Source of the DNA: Daphnia carinata
Lineage: Eukaryota; Arthropoda; Branchiopoda; Diplostraca; Daphniidae
Assembly (NCBI RefSeq): GCF_022539665.2
Contig: NC_081339.1
Coordinates: forward strand, 6,696,367 to 6,760,366
Direction of reading: 5' to 3'
DNA: 64,000 nucleotides
Shown: positions 38,390 to 49,507 of the stretch, piece by piece
Position numbering within the stretch: the stretch's first letter is position 1
How the letters are laid out: the number at the start of each line of letters is the position of its first letter
Program-made: the position numbers and the translations under genes
The notes under the pieces: model-generated
The model's database searches: none
What the model was told of the DNA's origin: nothing
The model's input: only the letters and a program-made list of their open reading frames with translations

Positions 38390-39250
38390 GTATGGACACC
38401 CCGCGTCGCCTTCGAACTGGAATTGCGACTTGAACGTTATACAAAAGAAACGAAACATGGCCGTCCGTCGAAAAAGAACTTTGCAGCCAAAAGTTGTGGT
38501 ACTGGCCATGATCTCTCCAAACGGTCGAACAACATAGCAGCCAACGAAACAAAAGCCAAGTATGTTTGACTTTTCTTATCATATTTAATTTCACACTTGC
38601 AATATGCCACCAGGGACAATGTGCGACGCTCAGAAGGCGTCCTCAACCGTGGAACAGTGACGAAGAGGCTCTGAAGAAGTGCGCCACTATAGAGTGTATT
38701 CTCCCGTAAACGTATGATGGTCAGTGAGGTCCTGTTGAAAAGTCGGTCAATGAACTTCGCGCCCGCCTCAAGCTCCTGCAGTTGGAGCAGAATGGCTGGG
38801 CTAGCTGCGGTGGCGGACACGTCAAGCAGCGCTGGACTAATTCATGGCAAATGCTCCAAAATGTATCAAAGCGGCCAGTAGCTCCTCTTCGGTCTTCTAT
38901 ACCTATGTATCTTTGCCGGAAGATGGCGATCCAGCCGAACACCACCACCAGCCTTCGTGAACCCCGAAATTTACCACTGGGCCTTGGTCGGGCCAGGTAG
39001 TAAGTTTAGCCGACATTGTTTTATTGTTTTATTTTATTAAGTGCCTCTTTTCTTGACATAATCTATTTACATGTTTTTGTAGAGTATCTAGTTGGTGACT
39101 GAATCTATATGGAATGGAACTTTCAGAAGTGTACCGAGAAGACCCAGCAAACGCGGATTCGCTTCGTCCTGGTGGTCAGAACAGGTTTGGTACCGATTCC
39201 ACAGTTGCTTTGTCCACCTCACAGCAAGTCGAAGTGCACGTCTAGGGTGA
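38390..39250 (+). pseudogene. Partial duplicated copy of the CCCH gene (exons 1-3)
   Basis: Positions 38395-38561 encode a near copy of the end of exon 1 (AFELELRLERYTKETKHGRP, then SKKNFAAKSCGTGHDLSKRS). The intron 1 position is retained, with a GTATGTTTGAC donor and CCACCAG acceptor. Exon 2-like sequence follows (RRRPQPWNSDEEALKKCAT) with premature stops (TAA near 38708, TGA near 38728). About 39082-39250 matches the start of exon 3. Because the introns are kept, this is a DNA-level duplication, not a retrocopy. The first part of exon 1 and everything after exon 3 are missing. Confidence 0.85.
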
Positions 39251-39309
39251 GTCATGTGCTTCAAAGTCCCTATGAACACTCGCTGCTTGATAATTTTTTT
39301 TTAATAGCT

Positions 39310-39700
39310 AATATCCAATGTCATGATGCTGTTCGCAAAGACTGCACCACAGCATGCATCTACTGCTTTGTTTGACATCCATCAAATTGTTCTAGTAAGC
39401 AGATAATATCTGAGGATTCCTTCTAGTTTCATCATTTTTTGTATTTAGGAAGCCGTTTTTACACTTGACGATAGTGGAGGAACTGAACTGCTTTTTGTGT
39501 TAGTTTGGTAACTCAGCTTCTTTATCGTCCAGGCAACGACCCAGCATATGAAAAGATCTTCGTTTTGGCAACCAGGTTAGTCCAAGTAATAATTCTAGTC
39601 TGCTTGTTTAAACCCTTCCAAAAAAAAAGTTTCTATTTAAGTGCTTCAAAAGGCGATGTGTTAATCGAGATTCTGTGTGAAATGGTACTGCGTCAAATTA
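39310..39700. repeat. Right member of the diverged repeat pair
   Basis: Counterpart of 37740-38150, in the same order and orientation, on the other side of the broken CCCH copy. It shares CATGATGCTGTTCGC, AAGTAATAATTCTAG and GTGCTTCAAAAGG-type blocks. No protein identity was recognised. Confidence 0.5.
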
Positions 39701-40836
39701 ATTTTGCCTTTTTTAGTGTGGTTTTAAGCGTGATTATGGTTCAGCAAGTACGAAGGCTTGGATTTCATTGCCTCTTGTTTAGATTAGGTTAGCAAATATT
39801 TGTTATTTCCCGATAAACTTGTCCATTTCGTAATAGACGGTTTTCCCGTTCATGGACAGGTTTACACGTGTAGAGCTTATAGCTCGCTTATTAACATACC
39901 AGACTTCTCTCTTATTTTTTTCTTCGGGCAAAAACGATCGTGGTTTTCTGCAGATAAATCGTACATTTGGGGATTGCACATAAGTTGCCGTACTGCCTAA
40001 GTGGTGGTAAGGTTCGGCCGTCATTGCCAAACCTAACTGCTTGCACTTGTATAGTGGTAATCATGAAAGTACTGTGTTTCACTGCACTCAGACTTAGTTG
40101 CAGTTGGTTTTTTTAGTCATATTTTTCTTTCATTGTGGCAAGTGTTTTTGAAAGTAATTATAATTGCACGAACAATACCTTAATTGCATTTGGCAATGGC
40201 ATTTGCTTCCCCTACTCAGTACTAGATTTTTTAAAATTTTTCTTATTTTATTGCGAGGAATTCTTTATTACAATTCGACCCTAAATTTTTGCGATAAATG
40301 TTTTAAGTGGTCAAATCACGTATTGCACCAAAATATTTGAACCAAGGGGGTTCATTGCATATGCTTGCACCGACGAGAACAGGTTTTTTCTTCAAATCCA
40401 GTTCGTATATACTAGAAACCTTTTCCTTTCAGTTCTGTAGTACGTAATGACAATCTTTATTTTGAAGTCTCATGAAATCTAATTTCACACATTGTTAGTC
40501 ATCACTCAGATGGTTATCAAACCTCAGGTTACGCTCTTGTATTTTTCAAACTAGGATATTTGTTTTCCCCTTTCTTCCAATTTTCGTGACAGTGTTTTAA
40601 AAACTTATTGTGAATAGATATATGATCGGCATTTCTTTTGTGTTTGGAAGAAAAAAAAACTTGAAGGCTATTTACTTCCACCTCTTTTCGTCTAACCTAC
40701 ACCTTTGCCCGAAGCGAAATGTCTAACTGGATGGGGGGGATGGTGGACTAAAGGAAGTACTGTGTTCGTTAGTAGCCTTTATTTTAAGTGCTTATTATTT
40801 GCTGCCGAATTGGGTGTGGATAAAGTTACTGTTGTT
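39701..40836. other. Intergenic DNA
   Basis: AT-rich sequence with no supported feature between the CCCH-derived repeats and the stop codon of the minus-strand C1q gene. Confidence 0.4.
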
Positions 40837-41990
40837 TTAAATTTCTTCCTCTAAAAGCCACCCGTTAAAGTTCGTGCAATAGGTATCACCGTCGTCGAAT
40901 AAAACGCCAAATACAATATCCCTTTTAATCTCCACCCAGACTTCATCTGTGGCGTTCAACTTCAGAGTTGATTGAAAGGTTATTGGACTTAGATAATTAG
41001 GGTTTGTAACGGGGTTGACTTCGTTTATCTGGCTGCGTGCTACTAGCTGATTATTTCTGTAAAGCATTATCCATAGTGCACTTAGACTTCCAGCTGAAGT
41101 CACCTCAAATTGCACGAGTCCCGTAAAAGAAAAAAAGTAAATTCCTGCAACTGGTGCTGTGAATATCCCAGTTTCTAAATTCATGGCTCCTCCATCGTTA
41201 AGGATTGCGCGATCAAACGGAATTGGGGTGTTCTCTGTCGAAAATTTTTTGGTTTTCCTTACGTTAAAGTATACTGGTCTTGTCTTAATATTTTGATAGC
41301 CAATCCTCGTCTGGAAACCTGAAATTTGTGTAGTAAAATTTGAAATAATTTTTCTCCCTCTGTTTAAATTAGCGAAATGAAATAATTACCTGGATCATTT
41401 AGTGGCTTGTTGAAGTCACAGTAGACCGTTTCAACTTCCCGAAGTCCTCTAATTGAATAAAGTCCATTTAAAGTGTGGCCTAGCATCTGTAGGTCTCCAC
41501 ATGATGATGGCATTCCGTTGATGGATCGCAGTTGGTGTTTAGAGTCGTCGAAGCCAGTGGGACTAGTATCGAAGGACCTGGTTGCATCAGGGATGTGTGG
41601 ATTCTACAGGCCGATGGTAAGGGGGGCCGTCCTTAGATAATTTGGAATGGTTTCGTTGTGAAAGGCTTACCTGTTGTAGTTGGGCTTCCAAGCCTGTGAC
41701 TTTTTCATTCAATACGTTTATTTTATTTATCAGTGATTCCATGATTTCATTCTAAAAGAAATGAGATTTGATATTGCGTGAAGTTGCGAAGTTGGACTGT
41801 TGCAAATGAATCTGTCTTAAAGTGCACATAGGACATCAAAATGGAACAAACAATTTCTTACGTTATTTTCTTGAAGCTGTTGAAATCGATCCTCCAAACT
41901 TAGGGCAGCAGCTGTGGAGCAAGTTGACCAAGCCAACACCAGCATTCCTATTGGAAACAAAGTACAAAAAATACGAGCTATGTTGTACAT
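40837..41990 (-). CDS. Secreted C1q-domain protein
   Basis: Fourth C1q family member, 30 kb from the cluster and in the opposite orientation. Minus-strand exons: 41862-41990, 41671-41751, 41390-41603, 40837-41318. Total 906 nt, 301 aa. Hydrophobic N-terminus (IFCTLFPIGMLVLAW...CSTAAA) as signal peptide, then a coiled coil across exons 1-2 (LEDRFQQLQENN, ESLINKINVLNEKVTGLEAQ). A fibrinogen-like strip follows (SSCGDLQMLGHTLNGLYSI, then VETVYCDFN), and a C-terminal C1q domain (FTAPVAGIYFFSFTGLVQF, ending FNGWLLEEEI). Intron phases are 0, 0, 1, so only the last matches the cluster genes. All phases close cleanly, and nothing suggests decay. Confidence 0.88.
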
Positions 41991-42040
41991 TTTTCAAATA
42001 TTTCGGGTAGTTCCTGTTTTAATATTAGGCCTAAATACCG

Positions 42041-42048
42041 CTTATATA
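42041..42048 (-). promoter_or_regulatory. TATA box of minus-strand C1q gene
   Basis: TATATAAG on the minus strand, 51 bp upstream of the ATG at 41990, the same octamer as at the first C1q gene. Confidence 0.6.
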
Positions 42049-43590
42049 GGACCCCCAACCCCTATGTTGGTTGTTGGATGTTACGTTTATCGCGTAATTT
42101 TATCGTTCGCGTGTATTTGATGGCATGATGTTTGAGTGGACTTGATAACTAGGTAGTAACGGTAAATAAAGCTATATATCTGTAGGTACATACGATCTAT
42201 TTACAAATGTTATCGATTAGCGCCCCAAGAAACTTTTCTCACGCTTCATCACCATTTACTTGACTTCTCTGGAGAAAAAATTGATCGACAATTATAACCC
42301 GGCTGAAATGTGTTACTCAACTGTAACATGCAGTCGAACTAATTGTTATTATTGTTAAACAAAATTCAGCGTTATTTAGCTATTTGTCTGAATGTTTTAG
42401 GTTATTTGGCAGCATATGGTGCCTTTTGGATTGAAAATGTTAAATGCATACTGACAGTTGGAAAGAGATAACAACCGAAAAATGATCGTTTTTGCCAGAC
42501 GCATAATTGAAGGTTAGAATACTTAAGGAATTATTTGGCGCATTCTTTTGTTGCATCATATATAATTTATCTAACAATTAGTGATGGTATTTTTAGTTGA
42601 AATGCAAACCGACGTATCTTTTCTGTCAATTTCCATCACTGAATTTTGCCAATTTTGAAATTTACTTTTGACCAAGACGTTTAAAACGTGAAAAGGTCTT
42701 AAGTAAATGCAGCAGTTTTTTTGTTTGTTGTTGCAAAATAATATTATCTAGCTGTAAAGTCCATATTTGTAATAATATTCTTTTCCCATTTCAAATAATT
42801 GAAATTCAAAAGCTGTTGAGAAATATCTCCTTTTTCCTAGCCTCAGTAGACAAACAAAATTGTTGCATAGTGTAATATCATACAAACAAGTCACAACAAA
42901 AGTGGACGTTGAAAACTGATGCAAGTTTTTTATCTATTACCAATATTCAGGTAAACATGTTACCAATTTTACTTTTTCTGAATGTTGCCTGTTAATTTTT
43001 CCCCTTTTCAATAGAAAAGGGTTTTATATTGGTGTTCATAGCCGTCCCATCAGCCAGTTTGGACACCAACAGCGACATACCAGGCATGAAGAACAAAAAT
43101 TTAGCAGTCATCGGGTCGAGCATCTAATAAGTCGTATGTATATTTCTATTACTAAGGATGAAGAGAAATTCAGTGCTATCAGCATTCAGAAAAATAACGA
43201 CCGTTCATGCGTTTGCACAGCGGTAACATGTAGCAGGTCTCGCTGCTGGGAACGCATCTATAGGTACATATTAAAAGCAATGTTATAATAATATAACTAC
43301 GGTTATACAAGTTATAATAATTATACGTTACCTAGTAATTATCATTGTCGCGCTTAATGTAAGCTCTCCATTCAGTTAGCATCACAGACCAGATCGTCAC
43401 ATCACACTTGGAAAAAAAAATGGATTACATATATAACAGCTACCTCAAATTTTTATAAAGTAGACAATCACGTGTAGTTACGCGATAAAACAGTACAGAA
43501 GAAAACCAAACGTATCTATTTACCAGATATTAGGAAGGTAGGACAGGTCCAGTGGAAGATCCTTGCGCAACTGTGAAATTTTCGATTTGA
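42049..43590. other. Intergenic AT-rich DNA
   Basis: No gene or repeat that I can support before the first copy of the exon-array unit begins near 43.6 kb. Confidence 0.4.
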
Positions 43591-44424
43591 CCACGGCATT
43601 AAATACTCACAGACGCGTGTCACATCTTGACTTTGTCGGAAGAAAAGTGTAGGGTAGAGAAACAAAATTCCGAAGGTCAACAGCAGTCAAAGGAAAAAGT
43701 TTTTATTTGCATATGGAGCTCGAGTATATGTCCATTCCCCCTCATTTAACCCAATAGATGCAATGACCTAGAAGAAGTGAATAACCTTAGGCAATTGAAA
43801 AACAAAAAATCAAAACCCCGTTTTGCATTTTCTCAGTAGCCCATTCACCTGCACGACATGCACTAGTGTAGATCCCTCGCTCTTAATTCTGGTGTAGTGA
43901 TTCACACTATTTCCACACGTGGTCCACACCAATTACGCACTTCAAAAAGCACTGGGTTTTGCCTCTGCACTGGTGTTGTTTAGTTGCACATGTCAAGCCG
44001 CATTTTGTTGGGTGGTAAGATAAGTCTAGCTAGAATAGAAAACGTAGATTAAGTTAAGGATAAGTAGGTCTAAAGTTAAGATTAAAGCTATTTTAAGTAA
44101 GGCGTAAGCGTAGTCCACTTTTGCACAACACTATCTCAGCCATTTTCTTTCCCTTTTTTATGCAATTATTTACAGTAGTCGTCGTTCGCTAACCATTTTT
44201 CTACTAACAATTGTACGTTTCGACTTGTTCACACAATTTACACATGAACCGCCAATCCAAACAACCTCCTGATCATTAATTAACGATTAATAACCAATTT
44301 CTTTTTTCAGGAATTTTTTTTGCTATGTAACTGTGATTTGTGTACCTGATGCTTCTTAGAATTAAGACGAAACTTGTTGCTGTTCAAATATTTAAAAAAC
44401 AATTTTTCGCTCCTGTACAATCAG

Positions 44425-45900
44425 GAGGGCAATCTCTGGGGTCGAAGAGGACACTGGAAAACGAGGATCGCCGTCGCAGCCATTGGAATACCGTCCAGAA
44501 TTCTGAGGTATATATTTACAAATTTAATGTCTAATCGTTTTTTTTTTTAATATGTATATAGGAGGGCCACATTCACCACCGAAGAGGACTGTTGGACAAC
44601 GAGGGTCATCGCCAGGAGCCTAGTCCAAAATTGCAAGGTATATAAAAAAAAAATTAGTGTCTTACCACGTTCTATGTATTAATCTGTGTATAGGAGGGCT
44701 GGCATACCTACCGAGGAGGTTTAGTGTACGTCGGGGATCGCCGCCGAAGTCGCCAAGGATTGCCAGGTATTACTTCATCAATTTTAAGTGGTTAATCGTG
44801 TTTGTTTTATGTATTTAGGGTGCTCCACATCACCACCGAGATGGGCCAATAGACTTCGAGGTTCGCTGTCGGAGCCACCAGGAATCGTCGCCGAAAATTG
44901 TCAAGTATTTAATTAGAAGTCTTAGATTTTGAACTAGATTTTATTTGTTTTTATGTATTTAGGAGGGCCTCACCACCATCGAAGAGGACGCTGGACATTG
45001 AGATCGCCGCTGCAGGAACTAAATTGCTGACACGGGTATAGAAGGATTTTAAAAAATACGCTTAAGTGTTTAATCATGTTTTTTTTTATGTACCTAAGAG
45101 GGCCTTACTACCACCGAAGAGGACGCTGGAGCATCGCCATCGTTGCCATTGATGTTTCAAGTATATCTTTTACACGTTTACCTGTCAAATCGTGTTTTTT
45201 AATAATACATTTACGAGGGCTCCGTCTTCGCCGAAGAGGACCACAGGACAACGAGGTTCGCCGTCGGAGCCACCAGGGTCGTCGCCCAAAATTGTCAAGT
45301 ATTTAATTAAAAGTTTTAAGTTCAACACTGATTTTATTTTGTTTTTATGTATTTAGGAGGGCTTCACGCACCATCGAAGAGGATGCTGGAGTGTCGAGAT
45401 CGGGTTTCAGGTATATCTTTTACACATTTAATTCTCTAACCATGTTTTTTTTGTCTTAGGAGGGCTTCGTCATCGCCGAACAGGATCATTGGACAACGAG
45501 GTACGTCGTCAGAGGTACCAATATTGTCGCCCAAAATTGTTGAGTATTTGATTGAAATTTTTATGTTTTACACCGTGATTTTATTTTTTTTATGTATTTA
45601 GGAGGGCCTCACACTGTAAAGCATTCTTCTTGTCGGAAGAATGACTTTACGTTACTAAGACATCGAAGTGAATAATGGAGCAACGAGGATCGCCGCTGGA
45701 GGAACGAGATCGTCGCGTTGAATGTTTGAGGTATTTGTTTACACGTATAAATGTATAACCATGTTTTTTTTATTATGTATTTAGGAGGACTCCATCATCG
45801 CTGATGAGGACCACTGGACGTCGTGGATCTTCAATGTAGCAACGGGAATCGTCGTCCAACACCGAGATTCACGCCCATTAGGTCAATGGAAAACAAAAGG
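44425..45900 (+). repeat. Tandem exon-like array, copy A (11 blocks)
   Basis: Blocks of roughly 55-130 bp mostly begin GAGGGC and end before GTAT. Spacers of about 50-60 bp run from GTATAT or GTATTTAATT to a T-rich tract and TTTAG, TATAG or similar. Nearly every block is thus flanked by AG and GT like an internal exon. Later blocks alternate between two types with distinct spacers, so the true repeat is a dimer of about 280 bp. Single blocks are open in one or more frames, but no frame stays open across the spliced series. One block (from 45602) carries a 35-bp hairpin insertion. Confidence 0.85.
45616..45650. repeat. Hairpin insertion in the exon-like array
   Basis: GTAAAG-CATTCTTC and GAAGAATG-A-CTTTAC form a stem of 14 bp with one bulge around a 6-nt loop. 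The corresponding blocks of copies B and C lack it, so it is a later insertion, possibly a tiny foldback element. Confidence 0.7.
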
Positions 45901-46656
45901 ATGGTACGGTTGAGTATTGCCTAATCGGCATTCGCTTACTTTATTCCGTATTATGTTTCGTGTGTTTTAACAAATGTGTTCCCTTCATTCTTTGTTCCTT
46001 TCCGTTATTTTCCCTTAAGCATTACGGCTTATGATTTCACAGTTCACTGAGCACTCAAATTCACTACACCTGTCCCCCATGGTTCATTCACGGTTTGTTT
46101 GCTTTTTTGCACCGGTTTGGGATTAGTGCATCAAGTAATGTAGCTCTGTTTACATTGGTTTTATGCTAAGTATTTAGTTGGTGTAGGTTTACTAACACAA
46201 ATTGCTTTTAAAATGATAGTGAGGCAAATTAAATTGATTTGGTCTATGAATTCTGTTTTCTTTTGAGTATGGACTAGTAATTTGAAAAGATATGAATAAA
46301 AAAACAATTTATCGCGTGCGATCGGGTTGCTAACCCGATTTATCAACCTGATAACTTCAAACTTGCCCCATAAACGGAATGAACAACCCGCTGAACAAAA
46401 AAGCGGGTCGCTCTATCGGGTCTGACCCTGGTAGTAGTTTTCCTCAGCTGATTAGATGTTTTGCAACGCTGTCTCAAACATGGCTGTACATGGAACTCCT
46501 CACCTCAGTTTTGTCTTTTAAATCGCAGGAAATTGTAATGCCAACCAAGAATACCGGTACATAAATGACAATTTAATGTTGGTTCTTTATATGGCATTCT
46601 GATTCTGATATGTAAAGCAGATCAGTATCCAATTTTACTGAAAGAAGTGAATATGT

Positions 46657-46660
46657 ATAT
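46657..46660. repeat. Target-site duplication of the LTR element, left
   Basis: ATAT directly before the 5' LTR matches ATAT at 49504-49507 directly after the 3' LTR. Confidence 0.7.
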
Positions 46661-46929
46661 TGTCGCGTCGGAAATATTCGATTCGTCACCGCGGTAGCGA
46701 CAACAGCGCTAGGATGGAAATCCCGCCCCAGTTATGGCCGTCCTTTGGAGCACCACCCTCGTCGCCGGATATAAAAGGGGCGACTTGGCACACCTGTGGG
46801 GGCTTTTTGATTAATTGGTTAGAGCAGTTAGTTTTGCAGTTGTGTTATGGAACCTTGTGGTGAAATACACATTATCTTTTAATCTGAAGCACGACGTCTC
46901 TATCTTGGTAAAGATCCATGGCCGTGACA
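46661..46929 (+). repeat. 5' long terminal repeat
   Basis: A 269-bp LTR starting TG and ending CA, apparently identical to 49235-49503. An internal TATAAAAGG promoter lies near 46772. The next bases (TGGTGGAGATG) begin with TGG, as expected for a tRNA primer-binding site, though the tRNA was not identified. Confidence 0.93.
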
Positions 46930-47233
46930 TGGTGGAGATGCAGGGTACCACCTGTTAGGCTGAGTAAGGTAAGCGCAATTGTTGTTCTTTTCGCACGGGT
47001 CTTGGGAAGTTTTTGAATAAGGGACTTGGAGGCAGGTGCTGTTTAGGGGTCCTTGGGAAGTGTGACCGGCCGGCTAGAAAGTGCCTTAAATTGCCGTGGT
47101 ACAGGACCACAGACCTGGCCGATTTCCTTGATTCGCTGTTAGGTTGAGACCCGTCCGAGTAAGTTGTGGAAAGCGCGTAGTGAAAGCCCGACAGGCCTAC
47201 CATTGGGTGGGAGAGAGAGACGTAGCTCGGTGG

Positions 47234-47791
47234 ATGAGTACGGATCCGCCTAGGCAGAGCAGGCGTTTACGAGGGTTAGCCGCGTCCCCGATAAGCGAGG
47301 AAGGACAGCGCAACGTTGGTCTTGACGGAAGTCAGGCGGAATCTCTAAAGAGAGTTACAGAAGTAGGGGCACGGACTGCCAAAGCGATCGGCCATACCTT
47401 TCCGAGAAGAGGAATCGTATCACTGAACCCGATCGGAAAGTCGAACGCGAGGACAAGTTCCTCAGAAGTAGGGGCACAGACTGCCAAAGCGATCGGCCAT
47501 ACCTTTCCGCGAAGAGGAATCGTATCACTGAACCCGATCGGAAAGTCGAACGCGAGGACAAGTTCCTCAGAAGTAGGGGCACAGACTGCCAAAGCGATCG
47601 GCCATACCTTTCCGAGAAGAGGAATCGTATCACTGAACCCGATCGGAAAGTCGAACGCGAGGACAAATTCCTCTTGTAGGTATCGGAAGTTTGATCAGGA
47701 AGCAAGATCGAGAGATAGTGGTGTAGGAGAACAAACGTGTATTGATCCGAGGGAGCAACGGAAGATAGCCGAAAAGCAAGGAACCTTTTAA
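47234..47791 (+). CDS. Leader ORF of the retrotransposon with three 35-aa repeats
   Basis: Open frame from an ATG at 47234 (the frame stays open back to 47144). The central part holds three tandem copies of a 35-residue unit (EVGAxTAKAIGHTFPRRGIV...), matching the 105-bp DNA repeat. The sequence is Arg-rich, with no known domain. It could be a real accessory protein or just an open stretch in the element's leader; the in-frame repeats keep it open. Confidence 0.35.
   Translation: MSTDPPRQSRRLRGLAASPISEEGQRNVGLDGSQAESLKRVTEVGARTAKAIGHTFPRRGIVSLNPIGKSNARTSSSEVGAQTAKAIGHTFPRRGIVSLNPIGKSNARTSSSEVGAQTAKAIGHTFPRRGIVSLNPIGKSNARTNSSCRYRKFDQEARSRDSGVGEQTCIDPREQRKIAEKQGTF
47360..47674 (+). repeat. Three tandem 105-bp repeats in the LTR element leader
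   Basis: Units begin at 47360, 47465 and 47570 (GAAGTAGGGGCAC...), differing at only a few bases. The period is a multiple of three. Confidence 0.95.
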
Positions 47792-47873
47792 CGAGTGCGC
47801 AAGGGAAGGAAGAGATAAGGGGTTAGACGATTTTTCTGGAGCTTTACCGCTCGTTATAGCACCAACGCTTGAA

Positions 47874-48956
47874 ATGGCCCAACGTGCGGAATTTAGAGGA
47901 AATGATGGACCTCCCGCCCGTGTACCTGCACAGGCAGGAGGAGCCGCTCAGCGTGCACCGGCTCATCCATCGCAGTATCGTGAAGTACCAGTTTTCCGCG
48001 GAGGACCAGACGATGACGCCGCTGAATGGATAGAACGTTTCGAGAGGACCGCCAATTTTAATGGATGGGGTCCCGCTGAGAAAGCGGAATACTTTGGATT
48101 ATTCGTAGAAGGCACAGCAAAGGATTGGCTAGCTTGTCAAATAGGACAGGTGGTCTGGGACGATGTTGCTCCGCGTGAAGCCGCGCCTGGGAGGGAGGCC
48201 GAAACCGGGATAAGGGGCCTACGAACGCGATTTTTAGAAACATTTCGCTCGGAGGATTTCGACCGCTATCATAAAGCTAGGCTACGTAATCGGAAGCAGG
48301 AGGCTTCGGAAACGGTCGTAGGATATTTCTATGACGTGCTCAATCAGTGCCGTAGGCTGAACCCTATGATGTCTGAAGCGAAGAAAATAGATTATCTTTT
48401 GCGTGGGCTTAATCAGCCTTTGAAGCGAGAAATGACAATTAAACAGCCCCGGACGACAGATGAATTTTTTAGAGCATTAAAAATTTATACTAGGGCATAT
48501 GAGGATTCAGAGAAGCCGCATCAGGTAGTTAATTTTATGGGACAAGCGAAGGAACCTATTCCAGCCAAGCGAGTCACGTATGCTGACTACGAAGAAAGGC
48601 GAACTCCGTTGAAACAAGAAGCCTACGAGTCCGACGCAAAGCGAGACAGCACGCGCCCAGGGTCGCATGACGAGTTAAAAAATTTAATACGCGATATGGC
48701 AGCTCGGATAGAAGAGCTGGAACGAGGGACTAAACAATTATGCCTGGGAGGGGAGAATACTTCTCGAACAGTAGACGGAAAACCAATCTGCTACCGATGT
48801 GGACGCTCCGGTCATATTGCTCGTTTTTGCGAGACCAACTCGGGTAATACGAGACCACGATCACCAACACCCGATCGGGAAGGAAGAGAGGACGAAAGGG
48901 GACCAAACGGACGTGATGGAAGCCGGCGAGAACGTGAGGACATGAGAAGAGACTGA
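47874..48956 (+). CDS. gag: Retrotransposon Gag polyprotein
   Basis: A 360-aa capsid/nucleocapsid protein that would assemble the virus-like particle and package element RNA. The N-terminus is Pro/Ala-rich, then comes a retrotransposon gag core (AAEWIERFERTANFNGW near residue 40, FVEGTAKDWLACQ near 80, FYDVLNQCRRLNP near 155, YLLRGLNQPLKREM near 180). Near residue 305 is one CCHC zinc knuckle, CYRCGRSGHIARFC (C-X2-C-X4-H-X4-C). A basic/acidic Arg-Glu-Asp tail follows to the stop. No pol frame follows. The fold matches Ty3/gypsy elements. Confidence 0.93.
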   Translation: MAQRAEFRGNDGPPARVPAQAGGAAQRAPAHPSQYREVPVFRGGPDDDAAEWIERFERTANFNGWGPAEKAEYFGLFVEGTAKDWLACQIGQVVWDDVAPREAAPGREAETGIRGLRTRFLETFRSEDFDRYHKARLRNRKQEASETVVGYFYDVLNQCRRLNPMMSEAKKIDYLLRGLNQPLKREMTIKQPRTTDEFFRALKIYTRAYEDSEKPHQVVNFMGQAKEPIPAKRVTYADYEERRTPLKQEAYESDAKRDSTRPGSHDELKNLIRDMAARIEELERGTKQLCLGGENTSRTVDGKPICYRCGRSGHIARFCETNSGNTRPRSPTPDREGREDERGPNGRDGSRREREDMRRD

Positions 48957-49222
48957 ATAGCGTGGTTGGAAAAGGACACTAACTGGCCACGCCATCTCTT
49001 GGTCGGCCGGTGAGTATTGAGGCTACGAGCGCTAGATGGGTCGGCGGCGGCCCCAACTTTTATTCATGAGAAATGCTTTTATTTACTTTATTCCCCCCTA
49101 TAAATGAAGTCAATGTCGTGTAATTCCTCTAACCCTGTAATCCCTCTACCCCGTAACACAAATATTAGATTTTAGACTTCTATTTTCCTGGCACACGAGC
49201 GCGATCGGGACGAGTCGCGACT

Positions 49223-49234
49223 TAAGGAGGGGGA
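49223..49234 (+). other. Polypurine tract
   Basis: A purine-rich run (AAGGAGGGGGA) directly before the 3' LTR, the expected plus-strand primer of reverse transcription. Confidence 0.8.
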
Positions 49235-49503
49235 TGTCGCGTCGGAAATATTCGATTCGTCACCGCGGTAGCGACAACAGCGCTAGGATGGAAATCCCGC
49301 CCCAGTTATGGCCGTCCTTTGGAGCACCACCCTCGTCGCCGGATATAAAAGGGGCGACTTGGCACACCTGTGGGGGCTTTTTGATTAATTGGTTAGAGCA
49401 GTTAGTTTTGCAGTTGTGTTATGGAACCTTGTGGTGAAATACACATTATCTTTTAATCTGAAGCACGACGTCTCTATCTTGGTAAAGATCCATGGCCGTG
49501 ACA
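49235..49503 (+). repeat. 3' long terminal repeat
   Basis: 269 bp, TG...CA ends, reads the same as the 5' LTR at 46661-46929, followed by the ATAT target-site duplication. Confidence 0.93.
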
Positions 49504-49507
49504 ATAT

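Larger units (their letters stand above)
43600..46560 (+). repeat. Exon-array repeat unit, copy A
   Basis: First of three copies of a roughly 3-kb unit. It starts with TTAAATACTCACAGACGCGTGTCACAT-like sequence near 43605, contains a conserved GGATAAGTAGGTCTA segment near 44060 and an array of 11 exon-like blocks (44425-45900), and ends in a tail with CACGGTTTGTTTGC and GGTTGCTAACCCGATTT-like segments. Copies B (52.17-54.9 kb) and C (62.2-59.0 kb, inverted) share the same order throughout. Boundaries are approximate. Confidence 0.8.
46661..49503 (+). mobile_element. Complete gag-only LTR retrotransposon (Ty3/gypsy-like)
   Basis: Two apparently identical 269-bp LTRs, a 4-bp ATAT target duplication, a polypurine tract (AAGGAGGGGGA) right before the 3' LTR, and a single clear gag gene. 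There is no protease, reverse transcriptase, RNase H or integrase in the 2305-bp interior, so the element is non-autonomous and must rely on enzymes from a relative. The LTR identity indicates a recent insertion. It lies just downstream of exon-array copy A. Confidence 0.93.

Noticed and set aside
46660-46863. 67-aa open frame in both LTRs as a gene
   Set aside because: It lies in the LTR, starts at a non-ATG codon and has no domain. It is duplicated only because the LTRs are.
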